Notes: generated by a model not told the origin, from the letters alone. DNA of 64,000 nucleotides from Ktedonobacter racemifer DSM 44963 (GCF_000178855.1 NZ_ADVG01000002.1:2356001-2420000); one strand, 5' to 3'; shown: positions 17,452 to 26,358, counted from the first letter of the stretch. Numbers and translations are program-made.

Positions 17452-17865
17452 ATGGTTAGTCCGGAACAGTTGGTTGCGAGGGCGCGTGAGGCGGCTCGCA
17501 ATGCGCATGTGCCTTATTCGCATTTTCATGTGGGGGCAGCGGTGGTGGCCGACGGACGTGTGTATACGGGTGTGAATATTGAGAGTGCCAGTTATGGACT
17601 GACGCTCTGTGCGGAGCGGTCGGCGCTGGCTTCGGCGATTTCGGCGGGGGATAAGCAGGTGAGCGAGATCGCGGTGGCCTGCGTTGATGCGCCTGATGGC
17701 GCGCCCCTGAATATGCGTACGCCCTGTGGGGCCTGTCGCCAGTGGATGATTGACCTGGCTCCAGATGCGGTTATTCATATCGATGGCGGGACGGATGAGC
17801 AGGGGAAGCCAGTTATTCATAGTATGCATGTGCGTGATCTCCTTCCTAATGCCTTCCAGCTCTAA
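17452..17865 (+). CDS. cdd: Cytidine deaminase
   Basis: Zinc enzyme of pyrimidine salvage that converts cytidine and deoxycytidine to uridine forms. 137 aa, typical of the tetrameric type. Motifs: PYSHFHVGAAV near residue 21, NIESASYGLTLCAERSAL with the zinc Cys and catalytic Glu (TLCAE), and TPCGACRQW giving the other two zinc cysteines (PCxxC). The gene is alone, between two tandem arrays. Confidence 0.97.
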   Translation: MVSPEQLVARAREAARNAHVPYSHFHVGAAVVADGRVYTGVNIESASYGLTLCAERSALASAISAGDKQVSEIAVACVDAPDGAPLNMRTPCGACRQWMIDLAPDAVIHIDGGTDEQGKPVIHSMHVRDLLPNAFQL

Positions 17866-17873
17866 TGGCGCTT

Positions 17874-17960
17874 GACTTCTCGCGCCTGCGGCGCTCGCCA
17901 GAACTAGGGAGGTATGGTGTGCCATGGCTGCCGCAGGCAGCCATGGCACACCATACCTCC
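17874..17960. repeat. Conserved box plus long hairpin after cdd
   Basis: Exact conserved box at 17874-17898, identical to that at 62136-62160. The hairpin has 25-bp arms at 17908-17932 and 17936-17960 with a GCA loop. It starts 43 bases after the cdd stop codon. Confidence 0.9.
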
Positions 17961-18170
17961 TACTGGACGTAATTTGCACACGGCAGTTGCGGCACACCAT
18001 ACCTCCTACTGGACGTAATTTGCACACGGCAGTTGCGGTACTCCATATCTTCTGCTGGGTGTAGTTTGCATATGGCAGTTGCGGTACTCCATATCTTCTG
18101 CTGGGTGTAGTTTGCATATGGCAGTTGCGGTACGTCGCACCTCTTGCCGGATATAAGTTATACATGGCTT
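17961..18170. repeat. Tandem repeat, 46-nt unit, about 4.5 copies
   Basis: Units at 17961-18006, 18007-18052, 18053-18098 and 18099-18144, then a partial one. Each ends in a copy of the hairpin's right arm (CACACCATACCTCC), diverging stepwise: the first two units share one start (TACTGGACGTAATT), the next two another (TGCTGGGTGTAGTT). Confidence 0.92.
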
Positions 18171-18254
18171 TGCTGATGCAAGTGTGCTTTTTATTGGTTT
18201 GTTTTAGTCCATTCTACTTATTTGCCTCTTGTGTGAATTTTGTGTGAACTTCCC

Positions 18255-18283
18255 TTGACAGGCATTCTATTCTTGTGTACTCT
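18255..18283 (+). promoter_or_regulatory. Sigma-70-type promoter
   Basis: TTGACA at 18255-18260, a 17-base spacer, then TACTCT at 18278-18283. It lies upstream of the small ORF at 18391 and the carboxylate-amine ligase. Confidence 0.6.
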
Positions 18284-18390
18284 ATAGTTTACCAGTAGCA
18301 TCTTGGTAGATGTATGCACCCTTTATACCTGAGTTTGTAGCGTGAACTCCTAGTGCGAAAACTCTAGTTCTCGCTCTGAGGTGCATCTAT

Positions 18391-18714
18391 GTGGTTTGGC
18401 GCACAGGCGCACAAGTACCACAATGGTCTCCTGACAACTTATCCCGGGTTCTGGCTCGGGTTCTCTTCCTGTTTTCTACGAGCACCAGGTCCGCGCAGGG
18501 ACATACGGTGCAGAGACGGCAGTTTCCTTTCCTCATTCCTAATTTTCCTGAGTCTGAAGCTTTATCACCACCTGTTCGCGCATTGTTCCGATTACTTTAT
18601 TTTCGGCGCACAACTGGCCCGCACAAGCAAGCATACATGCAATCTTTCTCACTAAACGGGCCTTCTGCGTGGGAAAAAGCTATTGTTCGCGCACAACTGT
18701 ACCGTGAGCCTTGA
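18391..18714 (+). CDS. Possible small hypothetical protein
   Basis: A 107-codon frame starting with GTG, with GAGG 9 bases upstream and a good promoter 110 bases before it. The product is basic, with no recognised domain, membrane segment or signal. It could be real or a chance frame in the ligase leader; codon use does not settle it. Confidence 0.3.
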   Translation: MVWRTGAQVPQWSPDNLSRVLARVLFLFSTSTRSAQGHTVQRRQFPFLIPNFPESEALSPPVRALFRLLYFRRTTGPHKQAYMQSFSLNGPSAWEKAIVRAQLYREP

Positions 18715-18841
18715 ATTGGGGCAGCAGGGTAGGTGCTCCCAATAGTCGGTTTACAGAACGAGTAGTGCATCCATGCATCTAATGGTGTTTCGCTACCGGG
18801 TCGTAGACCTGGATACTAGCAAGCTCAGGAAGGAGCCTACC

Positions 18842-19972
18842 ATGGCGCATCAGTTTACACTTGGCGTCGAAGAAGAGTTCCAGATGGTCGATAAACATAC
18901 GGGCCAGCTTGCCTCGCATATTCATGCCATCATGGACAAAAGCGCCCCTTTGCTCGGCGAACACATTAAGGCAGAGATGTTGCAGTCGGCAGTGGAGCTG
19001 ATTACGAATGTCTGCTCCGACATTACGACGCTGCGTCTCGATCTCCAAAACCTGCGCACCCAGCTTATTAACCTGGTTGAGTCCGAGGGACTGGCTCTGA
19101 TTAGCTCGGGGACGCATCCAACGGCGCACTGGAAGGACCAGGAGCGCACGCATAATCCACGCTACGAGGAACTTGAAGAGGAATACCAGGATGTGGGGCG
19201 CTCGATTCTGATCTTTGGTCTGCATGCGCATGTGGGGGTCGAGAGCCAGGAGGTTGCGATCTCGCTTTTGAACCAGTTGCGCACCTGGATACCTCACCTT
19301 CTGGCCATCTCTTCTAACTCGCCCTTCTGGGCCGGGCGTCATACAGGCCTCAAATCGTATCGCTCTATCGTCTGGAAGCGCTTCCCGCGCTCTGGCGTTC
19401 CTATGCTCTTCAACTCTTATCGCGATTTTGATGGCTATGTACAGGGGCTTATCAATACTGGCTGTATCGATAACGGTAAGCGCATCTGGTGGGATGTGCG
19501 CCCGCATCCCTTCTTCAATACAGTCGAGTTTCGGATCGCGGATATGCCCGCGACCCTTGAGGATACGCTGGCTATGACGGCCTTTGTTCAGGCCCTGGTG
19601 GCTAAGCTCTCCTGGATGCATAAACGCAATCTGACTACGCATGCTCTGCCCGCGCACTTCATTGAAGAAAACAAGTGGAAGGCTAGCCGGTACGGACTGG
19701 ATGCTGAGTACGTCGATTTTGTGCAACAGCGCCGCATGACTATGCGCGAGTCGATTGGCGAGACGCTTGATTTTGTCGATGATGTGCTGGATGACCTGGG
19801 GAGCCGCCGCGAGATTAACTATCTGCGTACGCTCCTGGATGATCCGCGCGGTACCGGGGCCGATAGGCAGCTCGCGGTCTATAAGGAGACGGGGAGTCTG
19901 TATGCTGTGACTCACTACCTTATGCGTCAGGTACATGAGAGTTCGTCGCTTAATAATCATCGTTCCTGGTGA
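18842..19972 (+). CDS. Carboxylate-amine ligase, GCS2 (YbdK/EgtA-like) family
   Basis: ATP-dependent glutamate-cysteine-ligase-type enzyme, 376 aa, joining a carboxylate to an amine; in this family gamma-glutamylcysteine formation is known for some members only. Starts MAHQFTLGVEEEFQMVD, the family ATP/metal-binding motif; also GLHAHVGVESQEVAI, NSPFWAGRHTGLKSYRS and EFRIADMPATLED. AAGGAGCC is 6 bases before the ATG at 18842. An MshC-like cysteine ligase lies at 1-1129, but 18 kb apart is too far to argue a shared thiol pathway. Confidence 0.88.
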   Translation: MAHQFTLGVEEEFQMVDKHTGQLASHIHAIMDKSAPLLGEHIKAEMLQSAVELITNVCSDITTLRLDLQNLRTQLINLVESEGLALISSGTHPTAHWKDQERTHNPRYEELEEEYQDVGRSILIFGLHAHVGVESQEVAISLLNQLRTWIPHLLAISSNSPFWAGRHTGLKSYRSIVWKRFPRSGVPMLFNSYRDFDGYVQGLINTGCIDNGKRIWWDVRPHPFFNTVEFRIADMPATLEDTLAMTAFVQALVAKLSWMHKRNLTTHALPAHFIEENKWKASRYGLDAEYVDFVQQRRMTMRESIGETLDFVDDVLDDLGSRREINYLRTLLDDPRGTGADRQLAVYKETGSLYAVTHYLMRQVHESSSLNNHRSW

Positions 19973-20025
19973 GTGATGGGTAGGGAAATTGTTTTTGCCT
20001 TGCGGTTGTCTAAAGCGCGGTTGGC

Positions 20026-20074
20026 GCGACGTGGGACCTGGCGACCGTAGGTGGTTCGCCAGGTCCCACGTCGC
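20026..20074. repeat. Hairpin after the ligase gene (19-bp arms)
   Basis: Arms 20026-20044 and 20056-20074 around an 11-base loop. It follows the ligase stop codon by 53 bases and overlaps the start region of the orphan leader module on the other strand. Confidence 0.75.
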
Positions 20075-20092
20075 CCCCCCAATCTTCCTCTT

Positions 20093-20195
20093 CATTAGTT
20101 TTCTCCTTTCTTTGTGTGGTGTGGTTTTGTTTTTTGCCGCCTGCGGCGGCAAAAAACAAATTAAAAAGGGGGGTTCTGGGGACACCCCAGACCCC
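20093..20195 (-). repeat. Orphan copy of the 5'-leader module
   Basis: Read on the minus strand: GGGGTGTCCCC, an A/T-rich run, the hairpin GTTTTTTGCCGCC-GCA-GGCGGCAAAAAAC, then AAAGAAAGGAG and ATG at 20095. The same order precedes the genes starting at 22883, 27699 and 41578. Here no recognisable gene follows the ATG; the frame runs antisense through the ligase. Confidence 0.7.
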
Positions 20196-20230
20196 GGCAG
20201 GGAGGACTTCGTCCCCCTGCACCCCCTTTT

Positions 20231-20503
20231 CGGGGGACCACCAGATCCTGGCAGGGGGGATTTCGTCCTTCTGCATCGCCTTATTCGGGGGACCATCAGA
20301 CCCTGGCAGGGGGGATTTTGTCGCCCTGCACTCCCTTTTTCGGGGGGACCACCAGATCCTGGCAGGGGGATTTCGTCCTTCTGCATCGCCTTATTCGGGG
20401 ACCATCAGACCCTGGCAGGGGGGATTTCGTCGCCCTGCACTCCCTTTTTCGGGGGGACCACCAGATCCTGGCAGGGGGGATTTCGTCCTTCTGCATCGCC
20501 TTA
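20231..20503. repeat. Tandem repeat, five alternating units of 54-56 nt
   Basis: Units at 20231, 20285, 20341, 20396 and 20450 alternate between an A type (ACCACCAGATCCTGGCAGGG ... CATCGCC) and a B type (ACCATCAGACCCTGGCAGGG ... CACTCCC). It is related to the GGCAGGAGGGAGACCC stretches at 27790-27900. It lies upstream of the tryptophan dioxygenase. Confidence 0.9.
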
Positions 20504-20636
20504 TGTGAAGGGGATATAATAGGGGGGAGCCGTGGGGCTTGGGAGAAGATGGTGGTGTGATTTTTTGACATGGTCTTCTCTACTTTTGAGGGGAACGGTG
20601 TTGTTTCCAGATGACCGATGAGGGAGTGAATAAGAA

Positions 20637-21347
20637 ATGGTTAGAGAAATGGTTCATGAGCCGGGTAGGGGGCGCGAGTTGAGTACGTATGAGCGTTATC
20701 TGCGTACGAATGAGTTGCTTGCGCTGCAGAAGGCGGAGGGGGAGCTGGCTCATCATGATGAGTTGCAGTTCCAGGTTGTACACCAGGTTTTTGAGCTGTG
20801 GTGGAAGGAGAGTGCTTTTGAGCTGCGGACAATTCGCACGCTTCTGGGCAAAGGCGATCTGCCCTATGCCATTCGCTTGATGCAGCGGGTGATTCGTACG
20901 CAGCATTTGATGCTGGAGAATTTGCGGATGCTTGAAAGTATGACGCCCTGGGAGTTCCATGCGTTTCGCAAGGTACTTGAGGATGGGGCGGGTACGGATT
21001 CGCCTGGCTTCCATGCGCTGATGCGTCTCTCGCCTCTGCTGTGGGATGACTATAAGGCCCTGCTTGAGCGCGAGGGCGTGACGCTGATCGAGGTTCATAC
21101 ACAGCCGCAACATTATCCCCTCCTCCTGGCTATGGCCGAGGCGCTCATCGATTATGATGAGATCTTCCAGCTTTTCCGCACTCAGCATTTTAAGCTGGCG
21201 ATACGGATGATTGGTCCGGGTTCGATGGGTACGGGTGGGACCTCTATGCAGGTCCTTGAGCGCACCCTGCGCGATGCCTTCTATCCTGAGTTATGGCAGG
21301 TGCGCAATGAGTTGACGGAGTTGGCAAATCAACAGGGTGAGCGGTAG
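20637..21347 (+). CDS. kynA: Tryptophan 2,3-dioxygenase family protein
   Basis: Heme enzyme that opens the indole ring of tryptophan to N-formylkynurenine. 236 aa, a little short for the family. Motifs: LSTYERYLRTNELLALQ, HDELQFQVVHQVFELWWK (distal histidine in HQ), LMQRVIRTQHLMLENL, HFKLAIRMIG (proximal heme ligand histidine) and GTGGTSMQVLERTL, the substrate ammonium-binding GTGG. No other kynurenine genes are near, so the product's fate is unclear. Confidence 0.9.
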   Translation: MVREMVHEPGRGRELSTYERYLRTNELLALQKAEGELAHHDELQFQVVHQVFELWWKESAFELRTIRTLLGKGDLPYAIRLMQRVIRTQHLMLENLRMLESMTPWEFHAFRKVLEDGAGTDSPGFHALMRLSPLLWDDYKALLEREGVTLIEVHTQPQHYPLLLAMAEALIDYDEIFQLFRTQHFKLAIRMIGPGSMGTGGTSMQVLERTLRDAFYPELWQVRNELTELANQQGER

Positions 21348-21360
21348 TATCAAAAAATCA

Positions 21361-21404
21361 CGTTATTCGGTATTACTGCGATAAATCTCCTTGTGCGCGA
21401 TAAA
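21361..21404. repeat. GCGATAAAT short repeat, copy 1
   Basis: GCGATAAATCTCCTTGTGCG followed by CGATAAAT closely matches 25981-26027 (GCGATAAATCGCCTTGCGCG then CGATAAAT). Imperfect inverted structure around the centre. Confidence 0.6.
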
Positions 21405-21449
21405 TCGGGCACCTATGGTGGGTGGAATGCGACGCGATCAATTTAGGTT

Positions 21450-21504
21450 ATGTGTGGTGGGGTATTTGTCGACGCTTGGCGTCGACAAATACCCCACCAC
21501 ACAT
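21450..21504. terminator. Long hairpin with T-tract between convergent genes
   Basis: Perfect 25-bp arms (21450-21474 and 21480-21504) around CTTGG, followed by TTTTTATT. It serves as a terminator for kynA and abuts the stop of the M20 gene on the other strand. Confidence 0.85.
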
Positions 21505-21506
21505 TT

Positions 21507-22883
21507 TTATTCTTCTGCTAAGGCGGTGAACATGTAGCAGTTGTAGGAGACGGCGCGTTCAAGGTCGGAGAGGCGAATGTGCTCGTTGGGTGAGTGGGCG
21601 GCGCTGCCCCAGTAGGCGGCGTTGCCGGGGGCCATCAGTCCGAGCAGGTTGACGTGCTTGCGCATGGAGCCGAGCAGGGGCAGGGTTCCCCCACCGAGGG
21701 GGGTGATGGAGACGGGTTTCTCCGCGTACTCCTCGGCGATATGAGCCACGCGTTGCGCGAAGGGATGGGCCAGGGGTGTCATGACGGGTTCGGCGTTGCC
21801 GAAGGTCGTGATACTGATGTCCTGGTAGCCGTGGGCGTCGAGATGGGCGCGCAGTTTGGCGACGATGTCGTCCGGGTCCTGCTCGGGGACGAGGCGGAAA
21901 TCGATCTTGGCCATGGCCTTCGCTGGCAGGACAGTCTTGGTGCCCTCGCCTGTGTAGCCGCTCAGCAGGCCCGCGATATTGCAGGTTGGCGAGAATGCCT
22001 GGCGCTTGCGCAGTTCGATGCCGGTCAGGTTGTCATTGAAGGTCTCGACGGCGAAGGCTTTTTTGAGGAGTTCTTCGTGATCACCCTGGCTGGCTAGGGC
22101 CTCGATCTCGGCCTCACTGGGGGTCATGACGGCGTCATAGAAGCCGGGGATGAGGACTTTTCCTTCGGGGGTGCGTAGCGATGCCAGGGCTTGCACCAGG
22201 CGCCAGGCGGCGCTGGGCAGGATGGGGGCATTGCCTGAGTGCGCGTCCACGCCTACGCCCTGGACGTCGAGCTGGACATAGACCAGGCCTTTACAGCCAA
22301 GCACCAGGCTGGGGCGACCATCCTCATCGAATCCGGAACCTTCCCAGAGCGCGCCATCGCCCTGCAAGAGGTGGGCGTATTTCTGCGCGATCTCGTCGAA
22401 GTGGATGCTGCCGATCTCTTCTTCGCCCTCGATCATCCAGCGAATCGTGATGGGGAGTTCACCGTGGGCGGCACGCAGGGCACGGATAGCAGTCAGGCGG
22501 GCGGCGATCTCGGCTTTGTTGTCGGAGGAGCCGCGGGCGTAGAGCTTGCCATCGCGTATGGTTGGCTCAAAGGGTGGAGTATCCCATAGCTCCAGGGGTT
22601 CGGCGGGCTGGACGTCGTAGTGGTTGTAGAGCAAAAGGGTGAAGGGGCTGCGACCGCGAATTTCACCGAAGATGACGGGTGGGGCGTCGTCTACGGTCAG
22701 GCGTTGGATGCTGAAGCCGTTCTCTGCAAGCAGCGACTCTACGAGGTTCGCCATTTCTTCGACGCCGTCATTCTGGGCGGCGACGCTGCGTTGGCGGCAG
22801 AGGCGTTCCAGAAGGTGTTGGGCTTCGTCTTTGTGTTCGTCGAGATATGACTGGACGGCGTTTGATTGGAGTTTTTTTGTCAT
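21507..22883 (-). CDS. M20 family dipeptidase (copy 2)
   Basis: Zinc dipeptidase/carboxypeptidase-like enzyme of peptidase family M20 (ArgE/DapE/CNDP type), 458 aa, cytosolic. Motifs: LLYNHYDVQPAEPLELW (first metal His and Asp), RGSSDNKAEIAA (bridging Asp), MIEGEEEIGS (catalytic Glu-Glu) and DAHSGNAP in the dimerisation domain; LGGGTLPLL and HSPNEHI near the end give the last metal histidine. It is about the same length as the upstream neighbour and probably a tandem duplicate. The ATG at 22883 follows the leader module and AAAGGAACC. Confidence 0.92.
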   Translation of the reverse strand: MTKKLQSNAVQSYLDEHKDEAQHLLERLCRQRSVAAQNDGVEEMANLVESLLAENGFSIQRLTVDDAPPVIFGEIRGRSPFTLLLYNHYDVQPAEPLELWDTPPFEPTIRDGKLYARGSSDNKAEIAARLTAIRALRAAHGELPITIRWMIEGEEEIGSIHFDEIAQKYAHLLQGDGALWEGSGFDEDGRPSLVLGCKGLVYVQLDVQGVGVDAHSGNAPILPSAAWRLVQALASLRTPEGKVLIPGFYDAVMTPSEAEIEALASQGDHEELLKKAFAVETFNDNLTGIELRKRQAFSPTCNIAGLLSGYTGEGTKTVLPAKAMAKIDFRLVPEQDPDDIVAKLRAHLDAHGYQDISITTFGNAEPVMTPLAHPFAQRVAHIAEEYAEKPVSITPLGGGTLPLLGSMRKHVNLLGLMAPGNAAYWGSAAHSPNEHIRLSDLERAVSYNCYMFTALAEE

Positions 22884-22968
22884 TAGATGGTTCCTTTCTT
22901 TTTGTTTGTGCCGCCTGCGGCGGCGCAAACAAATAAATAAATATATTTTTAACTGGGGACACCCCAGG
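22884..22968 (-). promoter_or_regulatory. 5'-leader module: hairpin plus ribosome binding site
   Basis: On the minus strand GGGGTGTCCCC, an A/T-rich run, a GCGCCGCC-GCA-GGCGGC hairpin flanked by GTTTG/CAAAC, then AAAGAAAGGAACC before the ATG at 22883. The same layout recurs at 27700 and 41579 and, as an orphan, at 20095. Confidence 0.7.
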
Positions 22969-22973
22969 CCCTG

Positions 22974-23065
22974 GCACTTCTCGCGCCTGCAGCCCTCGCT
23001 GTGGTTAATGGTGCGGCGCCAGGTCGGTGACCTGCGGTCACCGACCTGGCGCCGCATCATTAACC
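22974..23065. repeat. Box plus long hairpin (30-bp arms, TGC loop)
   Basis: Box at 22976-22999 (ACTTCTCGCGCC-TGC-AGCCCTCGC). Arms 23003-23032 and 23036-23065 with one mismatch. On the minus strand it follows the second M20 gene's stop codon at 23077. Confidence 0.88.
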
Positions 23066-23076
23066 GCTTTTTTTAG

Positions 23077-24441
23077 TTAGGCGAGGTTTTGGAGGAAGCG
23101 GGCGACGGTGCGGATGCCGCGGTAGAATTGGGCGAGCGAGTATTTTTCGTTGGGGGCGTGGAGGTTGTCGTCGGGGAGGCCGAAGCCCATGAGGACGACG
23201 GGGACGTGCAGGATTTCGTTGAAGAGGGCTGCGACCGGGATCGAGCCGCCTTCGCGGAGGTAGATGGGTTCTTTGCCGTAGGTCTCTTTGAGAGCCTGAG
23301 TGGCGGCGACCATGGCGGGGTTGTCCAGGTCGACGACGAGGCCTTCGCCGCCGTGCAGGTTGCGTACGGTGACGTTGACGCCTTCGGGGGCTGCGTTGTG
23401 GACGGCCTTCTCAAAAAGGCGGAAGATCTCTTTAGAGATGAGGTCGGGCGGGAGGCGCAGGCTGATTTTGGCTTTGGCGACGGCCGGGATGACCGTTTTG
23501 GCGCCCTCGCCGATGAAGCCGCCAGCGATGCCGTGGACCTCTAGCGTGGGGCGCGCGCTGATGCGCTCCAGGGGTGGGTGTTCCACCTCGCCAACGAGTT
23601 GCGAGACGCCCATTTCCTCGCGCAGGGCCTCGGCGAAGTTCAGGGGGTCCTTCTCCCAGAAGTCGCGCTCGACCTGGGCAGCGGGGCGTAGTTTGTCGTA
23701 GAGACCGGGGATATGGATGTGTCCCTGCTCGTCCTTCAGTTTGCTGATGATGATGGCCAGGGCGTGCAGGGGGTTGGGGGCGATGCCGCCATAGGTGCCT
23801 GAGTGCAGGTCGCGCCTGGCACCCTGAACTTCGACCTCAGTATAGATGATGCCACGCAGGCCTGTGATCAGGGCCGGGGTCTCGGGTCCGGGCATGTGGG
23901 TGTCGCAGATGAAGGCGGCATCGCAGCCCAGAGGTTCGGGAGTGGTACGCACATAGTGCTCGATGGATTCGCCGCCAGCCTCTTCCTCGCCCTCGATGAG
24001 GACCTTCACGTTTACGGGCAGCTTGCCATCGACGGCCATGAGAGACTCCAGGGCTTTAAAGACGAGCATGGTCTGCCCTTTGTCGTCGCAGGCGCCACGG
24101 CAATAGATGTTGCCATTGCGGATGGTTGGCTCGAAGGGGGGCGTATCCCAGAGTTCCACGGGATCGACGGGTTGGACGTCATAGTGTCCATAAATAAGCA
24201 CAGTAGGCTTGCCAGGGGCATTGAGCCATTCTCCATAGACGAGGGGATGGCCCTGGGTCGCGATGACCTCTACTTTGTCGAAACCAATGCGCTGCAGATC
24301 GCGGGCGGCGTATTCGGCGGCGGCGCGAACATCACCTGCATGCTCTGGCAGGGTGCTGATGCTGGGGATGCGCAGCCAGCCCTTTAAGTCGTCGAGGAAG
24401 CGCTCCTCGTGTTCGGTAATATATGTTTCTAACTGTGTCAT
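23077..24441 (-). CDS. M20 family dipeptidase (copy 1)
   Basis: Zinc-dependent dipeptidase, 454 aa, family M20. Motifs: LIYGHYDVQPVDPVELW, RGACDDKGQTML, LIEGEEEAGGES and the DLHSGTYGG segment of the lid domain; LREGGSIPV and HAPNEKY complete the metal site. It is transcribed in the same direction as the M20 gene at 21507-22883, separated by 193 bp that contain a hairpin and a leader module, so the two may be separately expressed. AAAGGG is 13 bases before the ATG. Confidence 0.92.
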   Translation of the reverse strand: MTQLETYITEHEERFLDDLKGWLRIPSISTLPEHAGDVRAAAEYAARDLQRIGFDKVEVIATQGHPLVYGEWLNAPGKPTVLIYGHYDVQPVDPVELWDTPPFEPTIRNGNIYCRGACDDKGQTMLVFKALESLMAVDGKLPVNVKVLIEGEEEAGGESIEHYVRTTPEPLGCDAAFICDTHMPGPETPALITGLRGIIYTEVEVQGARRDLHSGTYGGIAPNPLHALAIIISKLKDEQGHIHIPGLYDKLRPAAQVERDFWEKDPLNFAEALREEMGVSQLVGEVEHPPLERISARPTLEVHGIAGGFIGEGAKTVIPAVAKAKISLRLPPDLISKEIFRLFEKAVHNAAPEGVNVTVRNLHGGEGLVVDLDNPAMVAATQALKETYGKEPIYLREGGSIPVAALFNEILHVPVVLMGFGLPDDNLHAPNEKYSLAQFYRGIRTVARFLQNLA

Positions 24442-24862
24442 AAAACGAGTAGACCCTTTCTATTTTTCAAGTTTTATTCGCCCAAGCCATATTCTCAGAA
24501 AAGGATTTTTTTTCATCCTATCAGCTAAGGAGGGGGGTTGTCCAGTGGCGGCTACTTGCGTACACGGCTACTGCTAGGTGAGCGAGGTCTTCGGGGCATC
24601 CACGCCCATGCAGGGGGGGACCAAGGGAGCCAGTAGCACGTCCAGGCAGATGGGGCAGGGAAGCGTTGCCAGGATACCCAAGCACAGGCAGATGGGGCAT
24701 GGGAGTGCTTCTGATGTATATATGTGATGCATGCTTTTTGGACGAAAACCTTGCATAGCTCACTAAGGCTCGCGTAATATAGGGAGACATCCCCTTTCAC
24801 CAATGGGCGAACACATATTCCTTTGAATGAATGAAGATCACTGAAAGAAAAGATAGGATGGG
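24442..24862. other. Intergenic region with short direct repeats
   Basis: Divergent gap. It holds a direct repeat CAGGCAGATGGGGCA at about 24642 and 24686 and a short shared segment CTACTTGCGTAC[A/G]CGGCTACTG also found at about 31310. No gene or clear promoter. Confidence 0.45.
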
Positions 24863-25897
24863 ATGAGCCGAGCTATGCGTGAACCACCGAGGATTACCGA
24901 GGAAGACCTTCGTGCCTGTTTGCAGGACCAGTATGATCTGAGCCCCATCACGCTGACGTTTCTTCCCCTGGGACATGATTACGATGCCGGGATATATCGT
25001 GTGGAAGGCGAGCAGGGAACAGTCTATGCGCTCAAGGTCACGACGAGATCGCTCTACGAACCACGATGTCTGGTTCCTCGCTATCTCAACGATCAGGGGA
25101 TTGCATCGGTCGTGGCTCCCATTCCCACCCGCAGCAGTGCATTGTGGGCCCAGCTCTCGGATTGGACTGTGATCGTCTACCCCTGGATCTCCGGAGAGAG
25201 TAGCTTGACGGGGATGACGGACGAGCAGTGGAAGCAGGTGGGAACCATCTTCCAACGGATTCACCAGGTCATGCTGCCGCCTGGTGGCTTTGCGTCCTTG
25301 CGCAAGGAGACCTTTGATCCGACAGAGTATGTTCGATGGGTACGTGCCTTTGAAACCCAACACGCCCATGCTCAAGGCGGAGGTGCCTCACAGCGTGCGC
25401 TTCGCTCCGCCTGGGTGGCGCATCAGTCCACGATTCATACAGTGGTAACCTCCCTAGAAAAGCTGGCGGCGGTGCTCCAGTCGCGACCATTGTCCTGCGT
25501 CATCTGTCACGCCGACCTGCATGCAAGGAATCTGATCCGGAATCGAGCGGATCAGGTGTTCGTGATCGATTGGGATGAGGTGATGCTGGCCCCCAAAGAG
25601 CGCGATTTCATCTTTGTCAGGCCACCACACGCGGATGCGTTTTTTCAGGGCTATGGACAGGAGGAGATCGATTGGGTGGCCCTCACCTACTTCCTCTGGG
25701 AACGGGTCGTACAAGATCTGATCGAGTGTACCCACAACGTGTGTTTCAGGGATGATTGGGGAGAAGAGAGCAGGGCCGAGGCCGTCCAGTTGCTTGATGT
25801 GATCTTGGCAGAGGACAGGGGCCACATCGACGCTGCCTATCAAGCCTCGGCCCATCTCCCAAGAGATCTCACCGTTCACAGCGGGAAGGGTTCTTGA
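24863..25897 (+). CDS. APH-type phosphotransferase, spectinomycin-kinase-like
   Basis: Small-molecule kinase of the aminoglycoside phosphotransferase fold, 344 aa. Catalytic loop ICHADLHARNLI (HxDxxxxN) near residue 213 and metal-binding VFVIDWDEVMLAPKERD near 232. The KERD ending and WDEVMLAP context resemble APH(9)-type enzymes and many uncharacterised kinases; actual substrate is unknown. N-lobe shows YDAGIYRVEG and YALKVTTRS. Resistance is not implied without testing. Confidence 0.85.
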   Translation: MSRAMREPPRITEEDLRACLQDQYDLSPITLTFLPLGHDYDAGIYRVEGEQGTVYALKVTTRSLYEPRCLVPRYLNDQGIASVVAPIPTRSSALWAQLSDWTVIVYPWISGESSLTGMTDEQWKQVGTIFQRIHQVMLPPGGFASLRKETFDPTEYVRWVRAFETQHAHAQGGGASQRALRSAWVAHQSTIHTVVTSLEKLAAVLQSRPLSCVICHADLHARNLIRNRADQVFVIDWDEVMLAPKERDFIFVRPPHADAFFQGYGQEEIDWVALTYFLWERVVQDLIECTHNVCFRDDWGEESRAEAVQLLDVILAEDRGHIDAAYQASAHLPRDLTVHSGKGS

Positions 25898-25980
25898 TGA
25901 AACTTCTCCGATCCATCTGATTGATCCGCACACCAATGTAGCATGTTCGCGCCATTTCGATCGCGTTATGATGAGATACA

Positions 25981-26027
25981 TGCATTTCGGGATTCGGGCG
26001 ATAAATCGCCTTGCGCGCGATAAATGA
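25981..26027. repeat. GCGATAAAT short repeat, copy 2
   Basis: Matches the 21361-21404 copy; both lie just downstream of a plus-strand gene. Confidence 0.6.
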
Positions 26028-26100
26028 TTTTGCTGGAAAATGTTGTCCGAACGCGTTGCCTAAAGAGAAGAAACCATCACGCGGGATGGCTTCCCAAGCC

Positions 26101-26273
26101 GGTAGGGACCAGCTTTAGCGCGTCCGAACGCCATTTATGGCAGTGCGGCGCAAGCCTGGTTTGGCCAGTGAAGAAACGCCCTTTCACGCGACATAACGCA
26201 AGGAAAAGGAAAGGTTTGGGCTGCGCCCACGGGCGATTAATCTCCTTTGGACGCGGTCAACCGGGTCCCTACC
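26101..26273. mobile_element. MITE-like element, copy 1 (173 bp)
   Basis: Inverted termini GGTAGGGACCAGCTTTAGCG ... GGACGCGGTCAACCGGGTCCCTACC (right end imperfect). Internal blocks GCCATTTATGGCAGTGCGGC and GGCTGCGCCCACGGGCGATT are shared with the copies at 41739 and 62475. No coding capacity. Confidence 0.85.
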
Positions 26274-26358
26274 GGGGGGAACAGGGTCAACCGGGGGAAC
26301 AGGGTCATGCCCGGCGCACCAAACCATAACAAGGCACACCGGGCAGCGAGAGCGTGGG

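Noticed and set aside
18779..20386. 535-codon open frame on the minus strand
   Set aside because: It lies antisense to the carboxylate-amine ligase and its residues show no domain; high GC at third positions opens antisense frames in this genome. Only its leader at 20095 is of interest.
1..26000. Antibiotic-resistance role for the two APH-fold kinases
   Set aside because: The fold is shared with many metabolic kinases and neither gene sits with resistance or mobile genes; substrate cannot be told from motifs.
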